Assembly (NCBI RefSeq): GCF_001279525.1
Contig: NZ_LGDY01000080.1
Span: forward strand, 62,001 to 126,000
Reading direction: 5' to 3'
Length of the DNA: 64,000 bases
DNA from: Nocardia sp. NRRL S-836
Lineage (GTDB): Bacteria; Actinomycetota; Actinomycetes; Mycobacteriales; Pseudonocardiaceae
In this document: piece after piece, positions 51,801 to 60,146 of the stretch
How the letters are laid out: the number at the start of each line of letters is the position of its first letter
Numbering within the stretch: position 1 is the stretch's first letter
The notes under the pieces: generated by a model
The model's database searches: none
What the model saw: only the letters and a program-made list of their open reading frames with translations
What the model was told of the DNA's origin: nothing
Position numbers and translations under genes: made by a program

Positions 51801-54800
51801 TTGTCGGTCAGCACCTCCGACAGCGCACTCAGCGCGGCACGCACGTCCTTGGCCGCGTGGAGGGCGTGCCCGGCCACCACGACGTCGAAGCCACCGGCCT
51901 CGATGTCGGGCCGGTCGAGGTCCAGGGTCCGGTACTCGACGAAGTCGTACCGCCCGAAGCGTGCCTCGGCCGAGGTGAGGAAGGACTGCGAGACGTCCGT
52001 GAACACGTATCGGGTGCGGTCCCTCGGCAGGACGGGCAGCAACGCCGCGGTCAGCGCACCGGTGCCGCCACCCACCTCCAGGATCCTCAGTGGACGGTCC
52101 GCGGGCCACGCCTCGGCCAACGCACGCACCACCTCCGCCGCGGCGTGGTTGCAGGACCGCAGCGCCGGAGACAGGTCGTAGTAGTGGGTGAGGGTGTCAC
52201 TGCCGTGCGCGGGGAGGAGGATGTCCAGTGCGTCGCGTTCACCGCGCAGCAGCTCGGCCAGGTGCATGCCGCACCGGCCGAACAAGGTCAGGTCCGGGAC
52301 GTGCTCGGGGAAGTCGGCGACCAGGCCCGCGAACACGGGCTCGGCGACGTCGGGGCGGATCCGCCAGCGGGTGCGTCCCTGGAACTCGCCGGACCACTCC
52401 AGGTGGTCGTGGTCGGCGGCCAGTCCGGTCAGCAGGTCGAGCAGGCGTCCGAACTCCGGCCGCACCCCGGCGGCCAGCAGGTCGTCGACGAAGAACGCCT
52501 CCGCTCCGTCGAGAATGGTGGTGAACGCGCGCACCGTGAAGGCGGCGGCCGCCGCGAGCCGCCGTCGCCTCAGCTCCGCGTAGCCGGTGACCGGCCGCGC
52601 CTCGACCTGGGGCGACGGGCAGGGCACCGCCGCGGTGGGCGGCAGGCCGCGCGGTGCGGCGCGGAGCTCGGTGTGCTGGCGCCGGACCACGCGCCGGCTG
52701 GGCACCTTGACCCGCAGGAACCGGCAGTCGAGCAGCTCCAGCTGCACGGTGCCGGCGTCGTCGGTGAGCGTGATGTCGGCCGAGGCCCAGGACTCCGAGA
52801 GCGTGCGGCAGCGGAAGTGCACGGCGCCGGTCTTGGTGGGCGCGTTCCACAACCGGGCGGAGCCGACCGCCACGGGCATGTAGGAGTCCTCGTCGGCGAC
52901 GTGGCCACGGCGCATCCGGCCGAGTTGGATCGCGGCCTGCGGGGCCACGTCGGTCCACGCCGGGTGCGCGTGGAACCCGGTGAAGTCCAGGTGGCCGCAG
53001 TCGTAGTCGGCGAGGACCTCCGTGCCGTCCACCCACAGGTCCGAGATGACCAGGAAGTCGGGGCCGTAGCCGAGACCGATCCGCTCGCCGTCGGCGTACA
53101 GCGTCTCCCGGTCCACGTGCTCGCCCCTCTCGGCGAACCGTGCCCGCAGTGCGGCCAGGTCGAGTGGCGGCGGGGCGGAGGCGACCCGGCGGCGCACCCG
53201 CCCGCGTGCGTGGGTCACCCACATCTGCCTCTCGGCCGAGCAGGTGGCGACCCGGAACACGCCGTCCTCTTCGGACAGTGACACCTGCATGCGGGGCAAC
53301 ACCGACTCGTCGTCGGGAGCCACCATCGGCTTGGTGATGTGCAGCTCCCTCACCTCCGCCGGTCCGTCGAACACGAGCTGCCCGGCCGCCCAGCCCATCT
53401 CCAGGTAGCCGGCCGCCGGCATGATCGGCGTCCCCGCCGCCCGGTGGCCGGTCAGCCACGGCCACCGCGCCGGGTCCACGGTGGTCTGCCACGTCGGGTC
53501 GGAGACGGCGACCCGGTCACCGAGCAGCACGTGCTCGGGCGGCGTACCGGTACCACCCCAGGTGTGGTGGCCGCCCAGCCAGAACCGCTCGCGTTGCCAC
53601 GGGTGAGCGGGCAACGGCACGACGCGGCCCCGGCGGGGGAAGAACCGTTCGGGGGCGATCGCCACGCCCGCGGCCAGCGCGGACTCCACCGTCCTCAGCA
53701 GCGCGGCCGCTCCTGGCTCATCGCGGGTGAGCGTCGGCAGCACGGCGAGCACGCCGTCCTTCGCGGCACGCTTCAGGTACGTCCGCAGCACCGGTTTCGG
53801 CCCGATCTCGATGATCGTGTCGAACCCGGCCGCGACCAGGTGGTCGGTGGCCGCGGCGAACCGGACGGGCTCACGAACGTTGCGCCACCAGTACTCCGCG
53901 TCCAGCCCCTCCCCCGCCAGGGGCTCGCCGGTGACCGTGGAGACGAAGTCGACGGTGGCGGGTTTCGGCGCCAGCCCGGCCAGGCCCGCCAGGAGCGAGG
54001 CACGCAACGGCTCCATCGCCGTGCTGTGGAACGGGTAGTCCAGTTCGAGCAGACGGCAGAAGACCTCGCGCTCGGCCAGCCGGTCGGCGAGGTCGTGGAG
54101 ATCGGCTCTCGGCCCGGCGACCGTGACGTCGTTCGCGCTGTTGATCCCCGCGATCTCCACGCGCCCGTCGTAGCGCGCGAGCAGTGCCTCGATGTCCTCT
54201 GGCCCGAGGCTGACCGCGGCCATGGTGCCGGTGCCCGCGGTGGTCGCCTGGGCCTGGCTGCGCGCCACCACCAGCGCCACCGCCTGCTCCACGTCGTAGA
54301 TGCCGGCGGCGAAGGCGGCGGCGACCTCACCCACGCTGTGGCCGTACACCGCGTCCGGACGCAGGCCGTGTTCCGCGAGCACCGCCACGATGCCGGCCTG
54401 CACCGCGAACAGCACGGGCTGGATCACCGCGGTGTCGTGGAACCGCGGCTCGGCCGACCGCAGTTCATCAGCGACCGTCCAGCCGACGAGCGGCGCCAGC
54501 ACGGCGTCGATCCGGGCGAGCGTGCCGGCGAACACCGGGTCGGTGTCGAGGAGATCAGCCGCCATGCCGGGCCACTGCGCGCCATGACCGGAGAAGGCGA
54601 AGGCGACGCGGCCCCGCTCGGTCGCCTGCTGCGGCGGAACCAGCTTCGCCAGCCGTCGACGCGCCTCGTCCGCATCGGCGGCGAGCACCACGCGGCGGTA
54701 GGCGTGCTTTCCCCGTCGCACGGACGAGGTGTAGGCGAGGTCGGCGAAGTCCGTGCAGTCGGCCAGACAACGGTCCATGCGGGACACCGCCTCGGCGAGG

Positions 54801-56140
54801 GCCGCCTCGCTGTGCGCCGAGACGACGACCGGCACCGCCGTTTCCACGCGCAGCGCGGGCGGAGCCGCGGGTGGTTCCTCCAGGACGACGTGCACGTTCG
54901 CACCGCCGAACCCGAACGAGTTCACACCGACCAGCCGGCCCGCCACCGGCCGCGACCGCTCCACCGGTGTCAGCGCCAGGCCGTCGAAGTCGATCTCCGT
55001 GCTGCGCGGGCTCGCATGCGGGGTCGCGGGGATCTCGCCGTGCCGCAGCACGAGGATCGCCTTGCACAGCCCCGCCATGCCCGACGCCGGTTCGAGGTGC
55101 CCCAGGTTGGCCTTGACCGAGCCGATCGGGAGCGCGGCGCCGGACCGGCGAAGGCCGAGGGCGTTCCCGATCGCCCGGCACTCGACCGGATCGCCGATCG
55201 GCGTCCCGGTGCCGTGCGCCTCCAGGTAGGCCAGGTCGTCCGGGTCGAGGCCGAACCGGTCGTAGACCTGGCGCAGCAACGCTTCCTGGGCCTCGCCGCT
55301 GGGCAGCACCAGTCCGCTGGTGTGCCCGTCGCTGTTCGTCCCGGACCCCGCGATCACGGCGTGGACGCGGTCCCCGTCGGCCACCGCGTCGGCCAGGCGC
55401 TTGAGGACCAGCACGCCACCGCCCTCGGCACGGACGTACCCGTCGGAAGCAGCCGAGAACGGGCGGCAACGCCCGGTCGGCGACAGGAACCCCGCCTTGG
55501 CGAACCCGACGTAGGTGATGGGGTTGAGCAGCAGGTTGACCCCGGCCGCGAAAGCGACCTCCCCACCGCCGTGCCGGAGGTGCTCGCAGGCCAGGTGGAC
55601 CGCGTTCAGCGACGAGGCGCACGCCGTGTCCACCTTCAGGCTGGGCCCGTGCACGTCGAACTGGTAGGACAGCCGGTTCGCCGTGTTGGACAGGGCGGCT
55701 CCGGAGTTCGTGTAGGGCCCGACCGCGGACGGCATCAGCATCTGCTGCCCGCCGTAGTCCAGCGCGGACACACCGACGAACACCGCGGCGTCCGTACCGG
55801 CCAGCGCACTCGGGTCGATCCCGGCGTCGTCGAGCGCCTCGACACCCAGTTCCAGCAACAGCCGCTGCTGCGGGTCGATGCACACCGCCTCGCGCGGGCT
55901 GATCCCGAAGAAGTCCGCGTCGAACCCGGTGATGTCGTCGAGGTAGCCACCCGCGAACGTGTAGGACTTGCCCGGCCGCAGCTGGTTGGAGTCCCAGTAC
56001 CGCTCGACGTCGAACCGGTTGGGCGGCGGCGCCCCGACCGCCTCGCGCTCCGCGGCCAGCAGGGCCCACAGCCCGTCCAGATCGCTGACTCCACCGGGAA
56101 AACGACACGCCACGCCCACGATTGCGATCTTGTCCAGCAC
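48875..56140 (-). CDS. Single-module highly reducing, C-methylating type I PKS (KS-AT-DH-cMT-ER-KR-ACP)
   Basis: 2421 aa from GTG 56140, just before DKIAIVGVACRFPGG (further upstream GTGs are open but the extension is Arg/Pro-rich). Domains: KS with Cys174 (VDTACASSLNA); AT with Ser602 (GHSVGEVAAAF); DH with His899 (GHRAAGTPIMPAAGYLEMG); C-methyltransferase with ILEVGGGTGALTAAL near 1355; a probable structural KR remnant; ER with LVHGAAGGVGLAAFQCA near 1870; KR with TYLVTGGASGFGAETARWLA near 2070; ACP with Ser2375 (QLGVDSLMGAE). The set is complete for a fully reduced, alpha-methyl-branched chain made iteratively, as in mycocerosic-acid or fungal HR-PKS logic. No thioesterase is fused; an ALDH-like gene is coupled downstream. 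Confidence 0.93.
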   Translation of the reverse strand: MLDKIAIVGVACRFPGGVSDLDGLWALLAAEREAVGAPPPNRFDVERYWDSNQLRPGKSYTFAGGYLDDITGFDADFFGISPREAVCIDPQQRLLLELGVEALDDAGIDPSALAGTDAAVFVGVSALDYGGQQMLMPSAVGPYTNSGAALSNTANRLSYQFDVHGPSLKVDTACASSLNAVHLACEHLRHGGGEVAFAAGVNLLLNPITYVGFAKAGFLSPTGRCRPFSAASDGYVRAEGGGVLVLKRLADAVADGDRVHAVIAGSGTNSDGHTSGLVLPSGEAQEALLRQVYDRFGLDPDDLAYLEAHGTGTPIGDPVECRAIGNALGLRRSGAALPIGSVKANLGHLEPASGMAGLCKAILVLRHGEIPATPHASPRSTEIDFDGLALTPVERSRPVAGRLVGVNSFGFGGANVHVVLEEPPAAPPALRVETAVPVVVSAHSEAALAEAVSRMDRCLADCTDFADLAYTSSVRRGKHAYRRVVLAADADEARRRLAKLVPPQQATERGRVAFAFSGHGAQWPGMAADLLDTDPVFAGTLARIDAVLAPLVGWTVADELRSAEPRFHDTAVIQPVLFAVQAGIVAVLAEHGLRPDAVYGHSVGEVAAAFAAGIYDVEQAVALVVARSQAQATTAGTGTMAAVSLGPEDIEALLARYDGRVEIAGINSANDVTVAGPRADLHDLADRLAEREVFCRLLELDYPFHSTAMEPLRASLLAGLAGLAPKPATVDFVSTVTGEPLAGEGLDAEYWWRNVREPVRFAAATDHLVAAGFDTIIEIGPKPVLRTYLKRAAKDGVLAVLPTLTRDEPGAAALLRTVESALAAGVAIAPERFFPRRGRVVPLPAHPWQRERFWLGGHHTWGGTGTPPEHVLLGDRVAVSDPTWQTTVDPARWPWLTGHRAAGTPIMPAAGYLEMGWAAGQLVFDGPAEVRELHITKPMVAPDDESVLPRMQVSLSEEDGVFRVATCSAERQMWVTHARGRVRRRVASAPPPLDLAALRARFAERGEHVDRETLYADGERIGLGYGPDFLVISDLWVDGTEVLADYDCGHLDFTGFHAHPAWTDVAPQAAIQLGRMRRGHVADEDSYMPVAVGSARLWNAPTKTGAVHFRCRTLSESWASADITLTDDAGTVQLELLDCRFLRVKVPSRRVVRRQHTELRAAPRGLPPTAAVPCPSPQVEARPVTGYAELRRRRLAAAAAFTVRAFTTILDGAEAFFVDDLLAAGVRPEFGRLLDLLTGLAADHDHLEWSGEFQGRTRWRIRPDVAEPVFAGLVADFPEHVPDLTLFGRCGMHLAELLRGERDALDILLPAHGSDTLTHYYDLSPALRSCNHAAAEVVRALAEAWPADRPLRILEVGGGTGALTAALLPVLPRDRTRYVFTDVSQSFLTSAEARFGRYDFVEYRTLDLDRPDIEAGGFDVVVAGHALHAAKDVRAALSALSEVLTDNGRLLFVEAHDPVLLALPFGLVPEFWSMTDLGLRPASPLLSAQQWRDLLPGNGFHAARTVLEGELCSLTTASRMPRTASLPEAPGTAPTSRVVVVAEDDTDDDLAAALTTRLAGLGADAVRTTAVSGPADWFTAAETDVVLVLAGTERDPLAAVEATTRRFELVRALAVRSAELPAGAVTRLWLVSRPCGANPAPEGATDPADAAFWGATRTVAAEHSLIDIRRVSAGRDVPVDRVARELLDPTNEDEVVLTASGRFVPRLRDLPPPPADDPATPYRLVARDAGPSYELAWVAAEMPRPGPGQVAVEVHATGINYRDALLAVGLLPGWVVEAGMTGTHLGGECAGVVTAVGPGVTRYRPGDRVFGSVAGSFASHVLADENLVGPVPDGIDLVSAATMPVALISASYGLVRQAKLAKGETVLVHGAAGGVGLAAFQCARYLGATVIATAGTEEKRDFLRLLGVEHVFDSRSLSFVADVLAVTDGQGVDVVLNSLGGEFIGRSLELLRFGGRFVELGKRDLYSDRNVSLFPLRNNISYFVVDVDQLGSQRLPEIAAEHSKIIEHVQSGAVRPVPYRAFPAAQAAEAFRSLQHSRHIGKLVVTFDRRPPVERAAQPSGFAPDPSGTYLVTGGASGFGAETARWLADRGAGHLALVNRRGTAAPEAGDLVAELTARGVAVTVHAADVTDESAMRAVIDSIDGGGAPLRGVVHAAMVLDDAMIRDLTPERFRAVLAPKMAGAMVLDRLTRGHDLDLFLMFSSGAAVVGNAGQAAYCAGNLFLEALARARRTWGLAGQTIAWGALAEVGYIARNEATAKTVTRAGLALLPLRQVRQALDDLVGGPEVALVWSHDGQFLRRLYSHLTTPRLGELAGGEQAADDEDDDLLARLREASVDETIELVADHIVKSLAEVLGVAPDRIDRNRPLDQLGVDSLMGAELVTKMRRRFGREIPVMRVVASSGIDDLARSLATYFKTEGNQ

Positions 56141-56274
56141 GCCGGGATCATTTCGGACCCGGAGCGCCGAATCCACGCTGGCACAGGCGCTCACCGGGAT
56201 AATCAACCCATCAGGTGACGTGCGCCGCCGGTGCTCCCGGTGCCGGATCCCCGGCAGGAACCGCGGGGCAGGCT

Positions 56275-56520
56275 CTAGTCGAGGCGCTCGAAGGCACTGC
56301 GCTCGGTTTCGAGCTCCTCCCACGTGACCTCTCCCAGCAGGAGGTCCTGAATGGTGTGACCGGTCGCGGGCGCGAGCTCCGCGAAGGTGGTGCGGCGGCG
56401 AGCCGCCTTCGCGATCCGCATGCCGAGCTCGCCGGGATCGAGGTCGCGGATCTCCCGGCGGGAGAGGCGGACGGCGACCAGGTCCTCGTCGCCTGCGACA
56501 GTGCGGTCCTGCAGCAACAT
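56275..56520 (-). CDS. Small acidic/helical protein upstream of the PKS, function unknown
   Basis: 81 aa from ATG 56520 with GAGGAG six bases upstream. Sequence features are LVAVRLSRREIRDLDPGELG, then AKAARRRTTFAELAPATGHT and a Glu-rich end (VTWEELETERSAFERLD). No family is recognised. It is 134 bp before the PKS start on the same strand and probably in the same transcript. The same frame continues upstream of the ATG through two CxxC pairs but lacks a normal start codon there (see findings). Confidence 0.6.
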   Translation of the reverse strand: MLLQDRTVAGDEDLVAVRLSRREIRDLDPGELGMRIAKAARRRTTFAELAPATGHTIQDLLLGEVTWEELETERSAFERLD

Positions 56521-56705
56521 GTCTGCTCCTCGGGGAGTGATGGGGTGGCCTTCGCACATCAAGCACACCGCATCGACGTCGCCGCCACCACGCAGGAACG
56601 GCGGCAGGACCGACCGGCAGTTCCTGCAGATGTGGTCACGGTGCAGGTGAGCCGCCCGGAAGACGTCGTCCCTGTCTCACAGGTCCTGGGCACTACCATC
56701 GTGGC

Positions 56706-57452
56706 GTGACGACGATCTTGGTGCACGGGAACCCGGAAACCGACGCGATCTGGGGTCCGTTGACCGAGGCGCTGGGGCGCGATGACGTCGTGTGCCTCTC
56801 ACCGCCGGGATTCGGCGCCGAACTGCCCGAGGACTTCGCCGCGACACATCTGGCCTATCGCGACTGGCTCGTGGCGGAGCTGGAACGTCTCGATGAACCC
56901 GCTCACCTCGTCGGGCACGACTGCGGTGGTTTCCACGTCGTGAGCGTCGCGATGCACCGGCCGGATCTGGTGCGCAGCTGGGTCAGCGACGTCGTCGGCG
57001 TCTTCGACGAGGACTACGTGTGGCACGACAGGGCCCGGATGTGGCGGACACCAGGACTCGGTGAGGAACTCGTCGCCGCCATGTCGGGCAGCACGGTCGA
57101 GGAACGCGCCGCCGGACTGCGCGCGGTCGGCATGAGCACGGACATCGCGACCGCCATCGCCGAACACCAGGGACCGGCCATGGGACGGGCGGTGCTCGCC
57201 CTCTACCGGTCGCTCGGGCCGGAAGCGCTGGCTGAGGCGCGCCGCGACCTCGGCAAGGCCGCCGCCCGGCCGGGACTGACGATCCTGGCCACCGAGGACA
57301 CGTACGTGGGCAGCGAGATCAGCCGCCGACGCGCCGCGCAGCGGGCGGGGGCGCGCGTCGAGGTGCTGGACGGGCTCGGTCACTGGTGGATGGTGCAGGA
57401 CCCGAAGCGCGGCGCGGAGGTGCTGGCCCGGTTCTGGAGGTCCGTCGGGTAG
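56706..57452 (+). CDS. Alpha/beta hydrolase with Asp nucleophile (epoxide hydrolase/dehalogenase-like)
   Basis: 248 aa from GTG 56706; no obvious ribosome site. The HGNP oxyanion motif is at residues 7-10. The nucleophile elbow GHDCGGFH places Asp72 where Ser is usual, as in epoxide hydrolases and haloalkane dehalogenases. A C-terminal GLGHWWMVQDP supplies the catalytic His and TILATEDTYVG a likely acid region. Such enzymes open epoxides or hydrolyse C-halogen bonds. It is divergent from the small gene before the PKS. It could act on a product of this region or be unrelated. Confidence 0.82.
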   Translation: MTTILVHGNPETDAIWGPLTEALGRDDVVCLSPPGFGAELPEDFAATHLAYRDWLVAELERLDEPAHLVGHDCGGFHVVSVAMHRPDLVRSWVSDVVGVFDEDYVWHDRARMWRTPGLGEELVAAMSGSTVEERAAGLRAVGMSTDIATAIAEHQGPAMGRAVLALYRSLGPEALAEARRDLGKAAARPGLTILATEDTYVGSEISRRRAAQRAGARVEVLDGLGHWWMVQDPKRGAEVLARFWRSVG

Positions 57453-57460
57453 CCGGCCAA

Positions 57461-57490
57461 GCCGCGGGACTTCACTCACCTCACCGCGGC
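57461..57490. terminator. Short hairpin between convergent genes
   Basis: GCCGCGG (57461-57467) and CCGCGGC (57484-57490) form a 7-bp stem with a 16-base loop between the hydrolase stop and the regulator stop at 57496. Confidence 0.5.
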
Positions 57491-57495
57491 AGCGC

Positions 57496-59952
57496 CTACG
57501 AGGCGTTGAGCTGTTCGGTCAGGTTCTTCCGCAGCTTCGCGGCCTCGGCGGGGTCGAGCCGGTCGCACAGCGACATCGCGCGCTCGCGTTCGCCTCGCGC
57601 GGCCACCGGATCGCGCAGCTGGTCGGACAGCTCGGCCATCTCGGCCAGCACTTCCACCTGGGACTGCGGCAACCCGGCCCGCTCGAACAGGTCGAGCGCC
57701 TCGGCCAGCCTGGCGTGCGCCTGCCGGAGCTCGCCCTTCTGACGCAGGAACTGGCCGCTGGCCTGGAGCGTGCGGGCTCGCCCCATCGTCCCGCCGTGGC
57801 GTTCGAACAGGTCGAGCGCCATGTCGAGCTGACCGAGCGCCCGGTCGACCTGGTCCAGCGCGGCCAGGTTGTGCGACGAACGCAGCAGCAGGTTCGCGTA
57901 GTTGATGTCGTCCGACGGGGTCTTGCGGCCGTCGTACGGGTGCTCGAAGTACTGAAGGCAGACGGCGTACTGCTCGGCAGCCTCCTCCGTCCTGCCGATC
58001 TCGTGGAGATAGCCCGCCAGCATGAAGCGCGCCAGGTTGACCCCGAGCCGGTAGTCGGCCTGCTCGAACAACCGCACCGCCTCGCCCATCAACTCGGGGT
58101 AGTCGACCGGGGTGCCGGAGCTGAGCTTCGTGTTCGCGAGGTAGACGCGCGCCCAGGCCTCGTGGACCGCGTTGCCCTGCGCCGCCGCGGCGTCGATGGC
58201 CTGCTGCGACAGCTCGACGGCCTCGTGGGTGTCCAGGCCCATCTGGGACCGGCGCACCCAGGACAGGTAGTGGCGGTGCACGGCCTCGTAGAACCGGTGG
58301 TCCGTCGCGACCGCCGACCTCACCGCGACGTCGAGCAGGTCCCAGACGGTCTCGGTGCCGCCCAGCTCCGCGTACCAGTGCATGACCGCGGCCAGGTCGA
58401 GCACCTTCTGGTGTTCGCCACGGTCGAAGCTGCTCTTCACGGCGGCCAGCCAGTTCTGCGCCTCCTCCTCCAGCCAGCGTCCGGCGCCGAGGTGGTCGCT
58501 GAACGACGGCGTCGCGGCCGGTGGCACGACCACCCCGTCGGTCGGCGCGAAGTAGCAGCCCGCCGCCGTCGCCGTGCGCATCAGCCAGTCGACGAGGCGG
58601 TTCTCCGCCTCGGCCACGGCGTCTGGGGTCTCCTCCTGGGCCAGGCGCTCCCCCGCGAACACCCGGAGGAGGTCGTGGAACTGGTAGCGGCCATAGGGTT
58701 GTGATGGTTGCAGCAGACTCGCGTCGGCGAGCTCCTCCAGCAGGATGGCGGCGTCGTCCTCTTCCGGCGCGTCGATCAGGGCCATCGCCGCACCCGCCGA
58801 GAAGTCCGCCGCCGGCACCAGCGAGAGCCTGCGGAAGGCCGTGGCCGCGTTCGGGGAGAGCTGGCGGTAGGACAGGTCGAACACGCTGCGGACGTCCAGA
58901 TCACCGGCGGTCAGCGCGGTCAGTCGCCTGCTCTGGTCGCGGAGCTGGCCGATGAGGTGGGTCAGCGGCCACACCGGCCGGCTCGCGAGGCGGTTGCCGA
59001 TGATGCGGATCGCGAGCGGCAGCCGCCCGCACAGCTCGACGAGCTCGCTCGCCGCCGCACGTTCCTGCGCCACCCTCGTCGGCCCGATGACGCTCGACAG
59101 CAGTGCGACGGCGTCGTCGTGGTCGAGCACGTCCAGGCTGATCCGCTGTACACCGTGCAGTCCCACCAGCAGGTGCCGGCTCGTGATCACGGTGAGGCAG
59201 CGCGGCCCGCCGGCCAGCAGCTGGCGCACCTGGGCTTCGTCGGCCGCGTCGTCGAGGACGATGAGGCTCCGGCGGTCCTGGAGCAACGACCGGCACAGGC
59301 TCGCCCGTTGCTCGGGCTCGGCCGGGATGTGTGCGGCGTTGATGCCCAGCGACCGCAGCAGCAGGTGCAGCACCTCGCTGGGCGGGTTCGGCTGGGCCGA
59401 CATGCCCCGCAGCTTCAGGAAGTGGCAGCCGTCGGGGAACTCCGCGGCGAGGTCACGGGCCGCGCGCACCGCGAGACTGGTCTTCCCGGTGCCGGGAGGC
59501 CCGCTCAGCACCACGTACCGGCCCGAGCGCCTGCTCGGGTCCGTCAGCTCGGCGGCGATCGCGCTCAGCTCGTCGAGTGCGTGCTCACGGCCGGTGAAGT
59601 CGTTGAGGTCCGGCGGAAGCATGCCCAGCAGCAGCGGATCACCGATGCTCGGCGACGGCGTCCGCGACGTGGTCGTGGAGGTGGAGTAGGAGACCGGCCG
59701 GGTGCGCGCCTGCTTCGCGACCTTCTGCAGCCGGGTCAGTTCCTCGTCGGTCAGGGCCAGCGGCGGGGCGAGCGACTCGATCGTCCTGCGCTGCGGGCTC
59801 TTCGCCGTCCCCCGTTCCATGTCGCTGATGGCCCGGACGCTGATGCCGGACCTGTCGGACAGTTCTTCCTGGGTGAGGCCGGCTCGAACGCGGTAGGTCT
59901 TGAGCAGCTCCCTGAGCGTGTCGGAGGAGTCGTCCACGATCGGCCTCGTCAT
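57496..59952 (-). CDS. XRE-HTH / NB-ARC / TPR transcriptional regulator
   Basis: 818 aa from ATG 59952. Residues about 12-65 are an XRE-type helix-turn-helix (LKTYRVRAGLTQEELSDRSG, ISVRAISDMERG). A NB-ARC ATPase follows, with Walker A GPPGTGKT at 151-158 and a Walker B-like LIVLDDAADEAQ. The C-terminal half has TPR-like repeats (LGQLDMALDLFERHGG, ARLAEALDLFERAGLPQ). This STAND architecture is frequent in actinomycete cluster regulators and works as a ligand-gated oligomer. The HTH is XRE-like, not SARP-like. A leaderless promoter is visible (see next entry). The carotenoid operon directly upstream on the same strand is a plausible target. Confidence 0.87.
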   Translation of the reverse strand: MTRPIVDDSSDTLRELLKTYRVRAGLTQEELSDRSGISVRAISDMERGTAKSPQRRTIESLAPPLALTDEELTRLQKVAKQARTRPVSYSTSTTTSRTPSPSIGDPLLLGMLPPDLNDFTGREHALDELSAIAAELTDPSRRSGRYVVLSGPPGTGKTSLAVRAARDLAAEFPDGCHFLKLRGMSAQPNPPSEVLHLLLRSLGINAAHIPAEPEQRASLCRSLLQDRRSLIVLDDAADEAQVRQLLAGGPRCLTVITSRHLLVGLHGVQRISLDVLDHDDAVALLSSVIGPTRVAQERAAASELVELCGRLPLAIRIIGNRLASRPVWPLTHLIGQLRDQSRRLTALTAGDLDVRSVFDLSYRQLSPNAATAFRRLSLVPAADFSAGAAMALIDAPEEDDAAILLEELADASLLQPSQPYGRYQFHDLLRVFAGERLAQEETPDAVAEAENRLVDWLMRTATAAGCYFAPTDGVVVPPAATPSFSDHLGAGRWLEEEAQNWLAAVKSSFDRGEHQKVLDLAAVMHWYAELGGTETVWDLLDVAVRSAVATDHRFYEAVHRHYLSWVRRSQMGLDTHEAVELSQQAIDAAAAQGNAVHEAWARVYLANTKLSSGTPVDYPELMGEAVRLFEQADYRLGVNLARFMLAGYLHEIGRTEEAAEQYAVCLQYFEHPYDGRKTPSDDINYANLLLRSSHNLAALDQVDRALGQLDMALDLFERHGGTMGRARTLQASGQFLRQKGELRQAHARLAEALDLFERAGLPQSQVEVLAEMAELSDQLRDPVAARGERERAMSLCDRLDPAEAAKLRKNLTEQLNAS

Positions 59953-59959
59953 GGGTCGA

Positions 59960-59989
59960 ATTATCCACACCCGCCAGAAGCGCTGTCGG
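59960..59989 (-). promoter_or_regulatory. Promoter of the XRE/NB-ARC regulator, probably leaderless
   Basis: On the minus strand, CCGACA (59989-59984) and GATAAT (59965-59960) are separated by 18 bp. The -10 box ends seven bases before ATG 59952, so transcription would begin at or next to the start codon. No ribosome site is present, consistent with a leaderless mRNA. Confidence 0.5.
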
Positions 59990-60127
59990 CCGGTTCTGCC
60001 GGGCGTCCTGCCTGGTAGCGGCGCCGGATGTGGGGCGCAGCCAGCAGGTTCCGGCACGCTTCAGGAGGTCGTGTCGCCGACATCTCCCGGCGGAAACGGT
60101 CCGGCCATCACGCCGAAACGCGCCGGA

Positions 60128-60146
60128 AACCGGTTGTTCACCGGTT
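60128..60146 (-). terminator. Hairpin across the stop codon of the D27-like gene
   Basis: AACCGGT (60128-60134) and ACCGGTT (60140-60146) pair perfectly around a 5-base loop. The structure overlaps the TGA at 60138-60140 and may end or attenuate the carotenoid operon before the regulator gene. Confidence 0.4.

Noticed and set aside
48536..53281. A 1581-codon open frame on the plus strand
   Set aside because: It is antisense to the highly reducing PKS. High GC at third positions leaves the opposite frame open; its translation has no domain, while the minus strand shows all PKS motifs.
53339..56218. A 959-codon open frame on the plus strand
   Set aside because: Same antisense effect over the KS-AT-DH part of the PKS; Arg/Gly-rich translation without any recognisable family.
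57496..59952. Interpretation of the XRE/NB-ARC protein as a SARP activator
   Set aside because: The N-terminal HTH reads as an XRE helix-turn-helix, not the OmpR-like plus BTAD pair of SARPs.
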